Assembly: GCA_035690495.1 (NCBI GenBank)
Contig: DASSKK010000067.1
Coordinates: 1-59,327, forward strand
Length of the DNA: 59,327 nt
DNA from: DASSKK01 sp035690495
Lineage (GTDB): Bacteria > Actinomycetota > Actinomycetes > Propionibacteriales > Nocardioidaceae
Direction: 5' to 3'
Under the pieces are notes generated by a model that was given only the letters and a program-made list of their open reading frames with translations, made no database searches and was not told where the DNA came from. The position numbers and the translations under genes are program-made. Positions 17,975 through 25,684 of the stretch are shown here, one piece after another (the first letter of the stretch is position 1; every line of letters begins with the position of its first letter).

Positions 17975-18837
17975 GGCGTCGCTCGGTTGATGCCGGCGTA
18001 CACCCGCGCCGCGTTGCCGCCGAGGACCAGCCCGGCGGTCTGCTCGGACAGGCCGAGGCCGACCACGTCGGCCGCGTTGCGTGCGGTGCCGGGCACGCCC
18101 GGCCAGTCGGTGGCGAAGATCCACTTGCGGGCCAGCCGGCTGAGGTCGTAGCGCACGTAGTACTCCGGCAGCCGCTTCGGCGGCAGGCCGGACAGCTCGA
18201 TCCAGACGTGCTCGTAGGACATCGCGAGGAACGCCGCCGCGTCGTACCACCAGCCGCGGCCGCCGTGCGCGAGGACGACGTCGAGGGTCGGGAAGTCGCG
18301 GATCACCGGCAGCAGCAGCTCGGGGTCGGCCAGCTCGTTCATCGAGCCGGGGAACGTGCTGGTGCCGCAGTGCACCACCAGAGGGACGTGCCGCTCGACC
18401 AGCACCTGATACGCCGGGTAGAGACCGGCGTCGTCACAGCGGAACCCGCCGTGCACCGGGTGCAGCTTGAGCGCGGCGGCGCCCTGGTCGAGCTGGCGGC
18501 GCACCTCGTCGGCGACCGGGAAGTGCAGGTGCGGGTTGACGTTGGCGATCGGGCGGAACCGCGCCGGGTTCTGCTCCACGATGGGCAGCAGGTCCTCGAA
18601 GCGCTGGATGCCGGTCGCCTTGGGGCTGTACTCGCAGAACAGCAGCGCGACGTCGACGCCCTGCTCCTCGAAGAGCTCGTCGAGCCGCGCCGGGCGGGGT
18701 ACGCCGTCCGCGTCCCACACGTCCTCGAGGATCCCCTCGGGGCCGAAGTCGCGGGCCCACTCGATCCAGGCCGGCGCCAAGGTCGGGAGCACCGGCACGT
18801 GCACATGGGCGTCGACGAGCAGGTGGCCTTCCAGCAT
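17971..18837 (-). CDS. Amidohydrolase 2 family metal-dependent hydrolase
   Basis: 288 aa TIM-barrel protein of the amidohydrolase-2 (ACMSD-like) family. The N-terminal metal motif is DAHVHV (His at about 11 and 13); KLHP near residue 148, VHCG near 185, LAHGG near 217 and FATDWPG near 250 supply the other expected ligands. Family members decarboxylate aromatic acids or hydrolyse lactones and amides. It is coupled on both sides by start-stop overlaps to ferredoxin and CoA-ligase genes, so it probably prepares the ligase substrate or opens a ring-cleavage product. Confidence 0.85.
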   Translation of the reverse strand: MLEGHLLVDAHVHVPVLPTLAPAWIEWARDFGPEGILEDVWDADGVPRPARLDELFEEQGVDVALLFCEYSPKATGIQRFEDLLPIVEQNPARFRPIANVNPHLHFPVADEVRRQLDQGAAALKLHPVHGGFRCDDAGLYPAYQVLVERHVPLVVHCGTSTFPGSMNELADPELLLPVIRDFPTLDVVLAHGGRGWWYDAAAFLAMSYEHVWIELSGLPPKRLPEYYVRYDLSRLARKWIFATDWPGVPGTARNAADVVGLGLSEQTAGLVLGGNAARVYAGINRATP

Positions 18838-19193
18838 CAGCCGGCCGCCTGCCCCGGCTCGACGGTCCAGCCGGCCACGAGCGGCGTGTCGACGCCGACC
18901 TCGCCCAGCTTGGCGGCTCCGCCCGGCGCGCCCAGCGGCTCGGCACGGCCGGGCAGCGCCTCGGTGAAGAACCGCCGGTTGTCCTCGACGAACGCGGTGT
19001 CGTCCTCGGCGACCCGGCGGTCCTGGCTGATCGCCTCGACGGGGCAGACCGGCTCGCAGGCGCCGCAGTCGATGCACTCCTTGGGGTTGATGTAACTCTT
19101 GCGCTCTCCCTCGTAGATGCAGTCCACCGGACACTCGTCGACGCACGACTTGTCGTTCACGTCGATGCAGGCGCTGGCGATGACGTAGGGCAC
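18837..19193 (-). CDS. 7Fe ferredoxin, electron carrier for benzoyl-CoA epoxidase
   Basis: 118 aa. Cys9, 17, 21, 25, 40, 43, 46 and 50 form the pattern of FdxA-type ferredoxins with one [3Fe-4S] and one [4Fe-4S] cluster; the ECIDCGACEPVCP motif holds the second set. Behind the Fe-S domain is a ~60-aa tail. In classical box bacteria, BoxA is one fused ferredoxin-reductase protein; here this ferredoxin and the neighbouring reductase (19234-20265) look like a split replacement. Electrons would go NADPH, reductase, ferredoxin, BoxB; this chain is inferred. Confidence 0.9.
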   Translation of the reverse strand: MPYVIASACIDVNDKSCVDECPVDCIYEGERKSYINPKECIDCGACEPVCPVEAISQDRRVAEDDTAFVEDNRRFFTEALPGRAEPLGAPGGAAKLGEVGVDTPLVAGWTVEPGQAAG

Positions 19194-19233
19194 TGCGCTC
19201 CCTTCCTGGGCTCCGTCTCCGGGACTTGTCGAG

Positions 19234-20265
19234 CTACACCGGTTGCGACTCCGGAGCCGGCATCTCGCTGGTGTGGCCGGGGAACAGGTGCGCGTCGGGG
19301 TCGATGTGCACGGCTGCGTTGTTCACCGCGGTGGCCACCTCGCCGAACCCCGTCGCGATCAACCGGACCTTCCCGTCGTACTCGACGACGTCGCCGGCAC
19401 CGAAGACCCCGGGCAGGTTGGTCCGCATCGCGCTGTCGACGACCAGGTGCCGGTTGTCGTGCATCTGCACACCCCATTCGCGCATCGGGCCGAGGCTGGC
19501 CTTGAAGCCCAGCGCCGCGACGACGCGCTGGCACGCCAGCTCCAGCGGGGCCGGCTCGCCACGGACCGCGATCGTCGCTCCCGCGACGGTGCCGTCGCCG
19601 TTCAGGGCGGCGACCTCGGCGTTGACGACGATGCGCACGCCCGTCTCGCGCACCTTCTCCACGGTGCCCGGCTGCGCGCGGAACCGCTCCCGCCGGTGCA
19701 CGAGCGTCACCGACGACGCAAGCGGCTCCAGCATCAGGCACCAGTCGAACGCGCTGTCACCGCCGCCGACGACGAGGACGTCGCGCCCGGCGTACCCCTC
19801 GACGTCGGTGACGAAGTACTCCAGCCCACGACCGAGGAAGTCCTCCCCGGCCGGCAGCTGACGCGGGCTGAACGTGCCGATCCCGCCGGTCACCACCACG
19901 GCCCCGCAGTCCACGACGTTGCCGGTCGAGGTGACCACCCGCATCCGGCCGTCGTCGCGGATGTCGAGGGTCTGCGCCTCCTGGTCGAGGAGGTACGTCG
20001 GATGCGCCGACGCGGCCTGCTCGAACAGCGCGGCGACCAGATCCCTGCCGAGCACGGTCGGAAAGCCGCCGACGTCGTAGATCTGCTTCTCGGGGTACAT
20101 GGCGCTGACCTGGCCGCCGACCTGGCTCAGCGAGTCCACGACGCCGACGCTGAGGCCACGCACGCCGGCGTAGTAGGCACCGTAGAGCCCGACGGGGCCG
20201 GCCCCCACGATCAGCACGTCCACGTCGGTCGAGCCCACGCCGTAGGTCGAGCTTGTCGAGACCAT
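19234..20265 (-). CDS. Ferredoxin-NADP reductase, thioredoxin-reductase type
   Basis: 343 aa flavoprotein. It has the FAD Rossmann motif VGAGPVGLYGAYYAG near residue 18, an NADPH motif VLVVGGGDSAFDWCL near 155, and the late FAD motif PGVFGAGDVVEYDGKVRLIA; there is no redox-active CxxC, so it is a TrxR-like ferredoxin/flavodoxin reductase rather than a thioredoxin reductase. The ATG overlaps the boxC stop by one base. Codons 1-7 contain a 19-bp repeat that recurs in glcE (see 20245-20263). Likely function: reduce the adjacent ferredoxin for benzoyl-CoA epoxidation. Confidence 0.9.
   Translation of the reverse strand: MVSTSSTYGVGSTDVDVLIVGAGPVGLYGAYYAGVRGLSVGVVDSLSQVGGQVSAMYPEKQIYDVGGFPTVLGRDLVAALFEQAASAHPTYLLDQEAQTLDIRDDGRMRVVTSTGNVVDCGAVVVTGGIGTFSPRQLPAGEDFLGRGLEYFVTDVEGYAGRDVLVVGGGDSAFDWCLMLEPLASSVTLVHRRERFRAQPGTVEKVRETGVRIVVNAEVAALNGDGTVAGATIAVRGEPAPLELACQRVVAALGFKASLGPMREWGVQMHDNRHLVVDSAMRTNLPGVFGAGDVVEYDGKVRLIATGFGEVATAVNNAAVHIDPDAHLFPGHTSEMPAPESQPV
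20245..20263. repeat. 19-bp repeat copy 1 (GGTCGAGCTTGTCGAGACC)
   Basis: This element differs by one base from copy 2 at 25644-25662. It lies within codons 1-7 of the ferredoxin reductase and is read there as VSTSST on the minus strand. Its ends are GGTC and GACC, so it is partly palindromic. The same motif inside a second, unrelated gene and in another reading frame points to a DNA-level element rather than a protein motif. Confidence 0.7.
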
Positions 20266-21983
20266 CACACCCGCCCGAAGTCGTAGCTGCCACGCCGGCC
20301 GGACCCGAACCGGCGCAGCGCGCCGTCCGGGCCGGAGGCGTTCGGTCGCACGAAGACCCAGTTCTGCCAGGCGCTCAGTCGCCCGAAGATCTTGGTCTCG
20401 ATCGTCTCCGGGCCGGCGAACCGGCAGTTCGCCTCCATCCCGGTCAGCGCGTCCGGAGAAAGCGACGCCCGTTCCTCGGTGACGATCCGCAGCTCGTCGG
20501 TGAAGTCGATGTCGTCGAGTGCCATCGTCACCAGCCCGGCCTCCTCCGCGGCGGCGGCGTCCAGCGGCTCGTCGATCCGGCTGCGCGCAGCGGCGAGTCC
20601 GTCGTCGTCGCCGTAGAACCGGGTCGCCAGCCGGGACAGGCCGTTGCTCATCGGGAACAGACCGTCGTTGCTCGCGGTCAGCACGATGCGTGCCGGCTCC
20701 GCGTCCGGGTCGACGTCCTCATAGACCCCTTCGAGCATGTACTGCCGGTCGCAGGCCAGCCCGAGCTCGGCGAGCAGACCGCCGAAGCACGACCCGGGCT
20801 CGACCACCGCGAGCAGGCTGCGGCTCGTCACGTCGAGGCGTTTGAACGTGCGCTTGAGGTAGTGCACGACCTCGTGCACGAGCCAGTCCCGGCTAACGAG
20901 CTCCCGCAGCTGGGCGTCGTACGCCAGCACCCTGTCGAGGTCGCCCGTGATGCGCAGCAGCCAGGTGCCGAGCTCGGGCTCGTTGGTGCGCAGCCGCAGG
21001 ATCGCGTCGTCGAGCTCACGGGCGAGCGCGAGCGGCCAGTAGTCGACGCCTTGCGCGAGGACGCCGGCCGCACCGCCAGGCGGATCTTCGTTTGGACCGC
21101 GCACGGTGAGGTCGACCCGGCGTGCGTCCCGATCCAGGTGGGCGGTCAGGTGCGGGTAGCTCAGGGCGTCGTCGGTCTCGTGGCGCTGCAGCGGCGTGAG
21201 GCTGACTCCTCGCTCCCCCGGCAACCGGTTCGACGCCGATGCCGCGGCGCGGGCGCGCTCGCGCAGGCGCTCGTCCCAGCTGTTGCGGGGCACGGTGGCG
21301 TCCACGAGTCCCCAGCGCACCGCGGTGTCGCCGCGGTAGCCCTCGGCTCGCGTGGCGAACAGGTCCGCGCGGTCCTTGCGCACGTGCCGCTTGTCCACCA
21401 CCCGGGTGAGCCCGCCCGTCCCCGGGAGCACGCCGAGCAGCGGCACCTCGGGCAGCGAGACGGTCGAGGAGCCGTCGTCGACGAGCACGATCTGGTCGCA
21501 GGCGAGCGCCATCTCGTAACCACCGCCAGCCGCCGAGCCGTTGAGTGCGGCGATCCAGGTCTGCCCCGAGCTCGCGGTGGCGTCCTCGATGCCGTTGCGC
21601 GTCTCGTTGGTGAACTTGCAGAAGTTGACCTTCCAGGCGTGCGGCGAGCAGGCGAGCATCCGGATGTTCGCGCCGGCGCAGAACATCTTCTCCAGGCCGC
21701 CGGTGAGGACCACTGCCTTCACCTCGGGGTGCTCGAAGCGCAGCCGCTGGACGAGGTCGTGCAGCTCGATGTCGACACCGAGGTCGTAGGAGTTCATCTT
21801 CAGCTCGTAGCCCGGCATCAGGCCGCCGTCCTCATCGACGGCCAGGGTGGCGGTGGCCACCTCCCCGTCGACCTCGAGTCGCCAGTGCCGGTAGCCGGCC
21901 GGGTCGGTGTCGAAGTCCACCTTCGGGACGACCTGCTGCTCGGCTACCGGCTCTGCGGCCTGGTCGACGTGCATGGCGGTCAT
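20265..21983 (-). CDS. boxC: 2,3-epoxybenzoyl-CoA dihydrolase BoxC
   Basis: 572 aa crotonase-fold enzyme that cleaves the ring of 2,3-epoxybenzoyl-CoA, releasing 3,4-dehydroadipyl-CoA semialdehyde and formate. Length (~550-570 aa) and the double crotonase layout fit BoxC: the first half holds VVLTGGLEKMFCAGANIRML and AALNGSAAGGGYEMALACD, while the C-terminal part with GMEANCRFAGPETIETKIF and WQNWVFVRPNA is characteristic of this enzyme. It heads the operon boxC-reductase-ferredoxin-amidohydrolase-CoA ligase-MFS and is divergent from a PaaX-type regulator. Confidence 0.95.
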   Translation of the reverse strand: MTAMHVDQAAEPVAEQQVVPKVDFDTDPAGYRHWRLEVDGEVATATLAVDEDGGLMPGYELKMNSYDLGVDIELHDLVQRLRFEHPEVKAVVLTGGLEKMFCAGANIRMLACSPHAWKVNFCKFTNETRNGIEDATASSGQTWIAALNGSAAGGGYEMALACDQIVLVDDGSSTVSLPEVPLLGVLPGTGGLTRVVDKRHVRKDRADLFATRAEGYRGDTAVRWGLVDATVPRNSWDERLRERARAAASASNRLPGERGVSLTPLQRHETDDALSYPHLTAHLDRDARRVDLTVRGPNEDPPGGAAGVLAQGVDYWPLALARELDDAILRLRTNEPELGTWLLRITGDLDRVLAYDAQLRELVSRDWLVHEVVHYLKRTFKRLDVTSRSLLAVVEPGSCFGGLLAELGLACDRQYMLEGVYEDVDPDAEPARIVLTASNDGLFPMSNGLSRLATRFYGDDDGLAAARSRIDEPLDAAAAEEAGLVTMALDDIDFTDELRIVTEERASLSPDALTGMEANCRFAGPETIETKIFGRLSAWQNWVFVRPNASGPDGALRRFGSGRRGSYDFGRV

Positions 21984-22040
21984 CGGGACACCTCTCTGGT
22001 GGGGACACTCAATACTCTACGCAACCCGCGCACACCGTCA

Positions 22041-22056
22041 ACAGTTTGTAGACTGT
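22041..22056. promoter_or_regulatory. Inverted repeat in boxC/paaX-like divergent promoter
   Basis: ACAGT-TTGTAG-ACTGT is a perfect 5-bp inverted repeat with a 6-bp spacer, in the ~100-bp gap between the boxC start (21983) and the PaaX-type start (22085), just upstream of the latter's GGAAGGAG ribosome site. On the other strand it reads AGTCTACAAACTGT; the boxB/thioesterase gap contains the similar AGTTCTACACTTGT (from about 33030). A shared operator for the local regulator is possible. Confidence 0.4.
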
Positions 22057-22084
22057 GCACCGTTCGGCGCAGGAAGGAGACTCG

Positions 22085-22954
22085 ATGCCCGGTGGCGGAG
22101 CAGACCACCCGCCCGAGCCGTCGGCCCGTCGGCGGGCGCTCGGCTCCGCCAGCGCACGCTCCCTGCTGCTGACGGTTCTCGGCGAGTTCGTGCACCCGCG
22201 CCAGGAGCGGGTGTGGACCGCGACGCTGCTGGAGGCGCTGACTGCCCTCGGCGTGGAGGAGAAGTCCGCGCGCCAGGCACTGGCACGTACGGCGAAGGAG
22301 GGCCTGCTGGTCTCCTCCCGTCACGGCCGCCGGGTGCTGTGGACGCTGACCGAGGACGGTGGCCGGCTCCTCGAGGAGGGCACCCGTCGCATCTACGGCT
22401 TCATGCGCGAGCGTCACCCGTGGGACGGGACCTGGCTGGTGCTCAGCGTGGTGATCCCGGAGGCGCAGCGGCAGCTCCGCCACCGGCTGCGCACGCGGCT
22501 CACCTGGCTCGGGCTCGGCTCGCCGAGCTCGGGGCTGTGGGTCAGCCCGGACGCCACCAAGGCGCGCGACGTACACGTGGCGCTCCGACAGCTCGGCCTG
22601 GAGAAGCAGTCGTTCGCGTGGACCGGTCCCGCGACCGGCATCGGCGACGAGGGTCGGCTGCTCACGCGCGCGTGGGACCTGGTCGACGTCGAGGACCGTT
22701 ACCTCGCCTTCCTGGAGGGGTTCGAGTCGCGCGAAGCCGAGACACCCGGCGATGCGTTCGTGGCGCAGGTGCAGATGGTCCAGGAGTGGCGGCGCTTCCC
22801 GTTCCTGGACCCGGACCTGCCCGTCGAGCTGCTCGACCACGACTGGCCCGGCGCCCGGGCCGCTGCGACGTTCCACGACCGGCACGCCCGTTGGCACGCA
22901 CTCGCCCAGGCCGAGTGGGACCGCCTCGACGCCTCCCCCGGCGCCAAACCCTGA
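22085..22954 (+). CDS. PaaX family transcriptional regulator
   Basis: 289 aa. The N-terminal winged helix (about residues 20-95; SARSLLLTVLGEFVHPRQERVW and KSARQALARTAKEGLLVSSRH) is followed by the PaaX central domain and C-terminal domain, with WDGTWLVLSVVIPE near residue 120. PaaX-type repressors respond to aryl-CoA thioesters such as phenylacetyl-CoA; here the neighbour is boxC, so benzoyl-CoA or a related thioester is the plausible effector. I use the ATG at 22085, preceded by a strong GGAAGGAG, rather than a GTG 30 bases upstream. Confidence 0.88.
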   Translation: MPGGGADHPPEPSARRRALGSASARSLLLTVLGEFVHPRQERVWTATLLEALTALGVEEKSARQALARTAKEGLLVSSRHGRRVLWTLTEDGGRLLEEGTRRIYGFMRERHPWDGTWLVLSVVIPEAQRQLRHRLRTRLTWLGLGSPSSGLWVSPDATKARDVHVALRQLGLEKQSFAWTGPATGIGDEGRLLTRAWDLVDVEDRYLAFLEGFESREAETPGDAFVAQVQMVQEWRRFPFLDPDLPVELLDHDWPGARAAATFHDRHARWHALAQAEWDRLDASPGAKP

Positions 22955-22968
22955 CCCTCTGGCGTTTC

Positions 22969-23044
22969 CCATGGGACCCAGGTTTTCTGCCGCCCCCCAC
23001 GGGGAGTTCCCCATGGGGAGCGGCAGATTCTCATGGTGCCCTGG
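22969..23044. repeat. 76-bp imperfect palindrome between convergent genes
   Basis: The palindrome is centred at 23006/23007, between the paaX-like gene and glcF (both ending here). Paired arms include CTGCCGC/GCGGCAG (22987-22993 with 23020-23026), CCCCA/TGGGG (22995-22999 with 23014-23018) and GGGGAG/TTCCCC (23001-23006 with 23007-23012, last pair G-T), and it continues outward with CCCA-type pairs to 22969/23044. It repeats a CCCATGGG sub-motif (TTTCCCATGGGAC and GTTCCCCATGGGGA). It likely acts as a bidirectional terminator or is a REP-like element, in the same setting as 8420-8502 but unrelated in sequence. Confidence 0.7.
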
Positions 23045-23066
23045 TAAACAGCGGCTCGACTGGGGC

Positions 23067-24380
23067 TCAGGTGGATGCCGACCGCGTCAGCTCAGCGAGT
23101 GCCAGTCCGCGGATAGACGCGTCGAGCACCTCGACGGTGTGAGCCAGGGGCATCGGTCTCCCGGCGCGCTCGAGGGCTGCGCCCACCTGCATCAGGCAAC
23201 CGGGGTTGGCGGTGACAAGCAGGTCGGCGCCCGTGGCCAGCACGTTGCCGGCCTTCCGGTCCCCCAGCTCACGCGCCGGTTCCGGGTTGATGATGTTGTA
23301 GATGCCCGCCGAGCCGCAGCACAGCTCCGACTCGGCGATCTCCCGAAGCTCGACCCCCGGGATAGCAGCGAGCAGGCTGCGCGGCTGACGTCTGACTCCC
23401 TGCGCATGGGCGAGGTGGCACGCGTCGTGGTAGGCGATGGTCACGTCGAGCCGGTGCCGGGGCGCGACCGGCTCCAGCTCGGTGAGGATCTCCGAGACGT
23501 CACGCACCTTCGCCTCGAAGGCACGGGCACGGTCGGCGTACGCCGGGTCGTCGGCCAGCAGGTCGGCGTACTCCTTCATCGCGGAGCCGCAGCCGGCCGA
23601 GTTGACCACGACCCGGTCGACGCCCGCCGCCTCGAACGCGTCGACCAGCGCCCTGGCGTATCCCTGCGCCTCGGACTCGCGCCCGTTGTGCGCCGACAGC
23701 GCCCCGCAGCACCCCTGGCTCTTCGGCATGATCACGTCGCAGCCCTCGGCGGCGAGCACTCGGGCGGTGGCCGCGTTGACGCCCGGGAAGAACTCGCGTT
23801 GCACGCAGCCCGTGAGCATCCCCACCACCGCCCGGCGCTGCCCCTGGGCGGGAACCCGTTCGGGGAGCCTGTCCCGACGTCCGAGTCGAGGAGCCAGCCG
23901 CTCCATGGCGGCCAGCTGCGGTGAGAGCCGTTCCAGCAGGCCCGTGCGTCGCAGCAACCGGTCCAGGCCGCTCCGCTGGGCGCCGCGGAGCGGGCCGCGC
24001 AGCAGCCGGAGCCGGCGCGGGTGGGGGAAGAGCGAGAACACCAGGCCGCGGACCGCCTTGTCCTTCTCGTCACGCTCGTGGTGCCGCTCCACCTGCGCCC
24101 GCGTCGCTCCGATGAGCTTGTCGTACTGCACGCCCGAGGGGCATGCGGTCACGCAGGCCATGCAGCCCAGGCAACGGTCCCAGTGCTGCACCATCGAGTC
24201 GCTCATCGGCTCGCCCTCGAGGCCCTGCTTCATCAGGTGGATGCGTCCGCGCGGGGAGTCCATCTCCTCGCCCCACAGCACGTAGGTGGGGCAGGTCGGC
24301 AGGCAGAAGCCGCAGTGCACGCAGTCGTCGACGAGCGCCGGGTCGGGTGGCCGGTGGTCGTCGAACGCGGCGGTCGTCAT
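23067..24380 (-). CDS. glcF: Glycolate oxidase iron-sulfur subunit GlcF
   Basis: 437 aa. Two [4Fe-4S] ferredoxin motifs lie in the N-terminal third (CVHCGFCLPTCP near residue 20 and CLGCMACVTACP near 70), followed by two CCG domains (TGCVQREFFPG to CCGALSAHNG, and HDACHLAH to CCGSAGIYN) that bind further Fe-S or contact the quinone partner. It passes electrons from the GlcD/GlcE flavoproteins to the respiratory chain. The ATG overlaps the glcE stop (ATGA). Together with malate synthase in the same operon this supports glycolate rather than lactate as substrate. Confidence 0.92.
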   Translation of the reverse strand: MTTAAFDDHRPPDPALVDDCVHCGFCLPTCPTYVLWGEEMDSPRGRIHLMKQGLEGEPMSDSMVQHWDRCLGCMACVTACPSGVQYDKLIGATRAQVERHHERDEKDKAVRGLVFSLFPHPRRLRLLRGPLRGAQRSGLDRLLRRTGLLERLSPQLAAMERLAPRLGRRDRLPERVPAQGQRRAVVGMLTGCVQREFFPGVNAATARVLAAEGCDVIMPKSQGCCGALSAHNGRESEAQGYARALVDAFEAAGVDRVVVNSAGCGSAMKEYADLLADDPAYADRARAFEAKVRDVSEILTELEPVAPRHRLDVTIAYHDACHLAHAQGVRRQPRSLLAAIPGVELREIAESELCCGSAGIYNIINPEPARELGDRKAGNVLATGADLLVTANPGCLMQVGAALERAGRPMPLAHTVEVLDASIRGLALAELTRSAST

Positions 24381-25684
24381 CAGATCCCTCCCACGAAGCG
24401 GCCGGGCGCGAGCCGTCGCCCGGGGTCGAACTCGTGCTTGACACGGCGCATCAGGTCCAGGCCGGAGACCGGACCCCAGGTGTCGACCTCCTGCTTGACC
24501 TCGCTCGCCGCGTCGAGCACCACGAGACTGCCCCCGTGGGCCGTGCAGGTGTCGCGGAGACGGCCGACTGCCTCGCGGACCGCCTCGACGGGGCAGTCGG
24601 GCGCGATTGCGCCGTACACCACGCCGACGCCGGCCGAGCCGCGCAGGGTCACGGGTGCGCCAGGTGTGTCGCGGGCCGCGGCGAGCACAGCGGGCAGCCC
24701 GGACAGCGCGAACGTGAGCTTGAGCGCGGTCGCTCTCGCACCAATGGCATCCACCGTCGTATCCATCCAGGGGTAGCTTCCCCACCACTCCGGCGGGGTC
24801 GGGTCCTCGGTCACCGCATCGCCGAGAAGCTCGAGCGCCGTGGCCGTTCGGCCGGCGACCCCTTCGGGGATCCCGGCCAGCTGCACGGTCAGCGTCCCCG
24901 CACCGCGCGACGGCCAGTCGACCTCGACCGCGGCGGGCACCACCTGCGCGTGCAGGACCGCCTGGGCGACCTGGTAGGCGTGGTCGGCGGACTCGATCGG
25001 CACACCGAGGTGGCGCCGCTCGGCGGGCAGCGGATGCAGCCGGAAATGAGCGTCGACCACGACTGCCAGGGTGCCGAACGATCCCACCATCAGCTTGCCG
25101 AGGTCGTAGCCGGCGACGTTCTTCACCACCCGGCCGCCGGCCTTGGCGACGACTCCGTCGGCGCGCACGACGGTGATGCCGATCAGCAGGTCCCGCGGGG
25201 TGCCGACTGCAAGCCGGGTGGGACCGCTGGTCGCGGTCGCCAGGGTGCCTCCGATGCTGGCGCCGGGAACCGTCTCGTCGACGGAGAGTCGCTGGCCCTG
25301 CTCGGCCAGGACCTTCTGGAGGTCTGCGAGCCGGGTGCCCGCCTGTGTTGCTGCCACGAGGTCGCCGGCGGCGTGGTCGAGGACCTGGTCCATGCCGCTG
25401 AGATCGGCGATCACGTCGGCGCGCTCCGGTGGACGGCCCCAGGTCAGCTTCGTCCCGTGACCGCGCACGACCACGGCCAGGTCGTGCGCAGCACACGCGC
25501 GCATCAGCTCGGCCACCTGGTCGGCGGTGGTCGGGCTGGCGACCAGGGCGGCCTGCACCCCGTCGACCGCGTCGAGCTCACCGGCATCCGAGGCGGGACA
25601 CGCCGAAGCGACAGCGCGGCGCGCCGCCTCGTCCACCTCCGCCGGTCGAGCCTGTCGAGACCCGGTCTGTGCCGTCGTGTTCAT
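24380..25684 (-). CDS. glcE: Glycolate oxidase subunit GlcE (FAD-binding)
   Basis: 434 aa VAO/PCMH-type FAD subunit. The FAD-binding half contains LAVVVRGHGTKLTWGRPP, ETVPGASIGGTLATATSGPTR and GRVVKNVAGYDLGKLMVGSF, and the C-terminal half ends with DLMRRVKHEFDPGRRLAPGRF, as in GlcE. It is coupled to glcF by an ATGA overlap and to glcD by a one-base overlap. Residues 8-14 (GSRQARP) are encoded by a 19-bp repeat (25644-25662), which suggests insertion of a DNA element into the non-essential N-terminus. Confidence 0.92.
   Translation of the reverse strand: MNTTAQTGSRQARPAEVDEAARRAVASACPASDAGELDAVDGVQAALVASPTTADQVAELMRACAAHDLAVVVRGHGTKLTWGRPPERADVIADLSGMDQVLDHAAGDLVAATQAGTRLADLQKVLAEQGQRLSVDETVPGASIGGTLATATSGPTRLAVGTPRDLLIGITVVRADGVVAKAGGRVVKNVAGYDLGKLMVGSFGTLAVVVDAHFRLHPLPAERRHLGVPIESADHAYQVAQAVLHAQVVPAAVEVDWPSRGAGTLTVQLAGIPEGVAGRTATALELLGDAVTEDPTPPEWWGSYPWMDTTVDAIGARATALKLTFALSGLPAVLAAARDTPGAPVTLRGSAGVGVVYGAIAPDCPVEAVREAVGRLRDTCTAHGGSLVVLDAASEVKQEVDTWGPVSGLDLMRRVKHEFDPGRRLAPGRFVGGI
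25644..25662. repeat. 19-bp repeat copy 2 (GGTCGAGCCTGTCGAGACC)
   Basis: This copy matches copy 1 (20245-20263) at 18 of 19 positions. It lies within codons 8-14 of glcE but is read in another frame than in the ferredoxin-reductase gene (giving GSRQARP instead of VSTSST). Both copies sit very near the 5' end of a minus-strand gene and in the same orientation. Function unknown; similar elements are scattered through some actinobacterial genomes as far as I recall. Confidence 0.7.
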
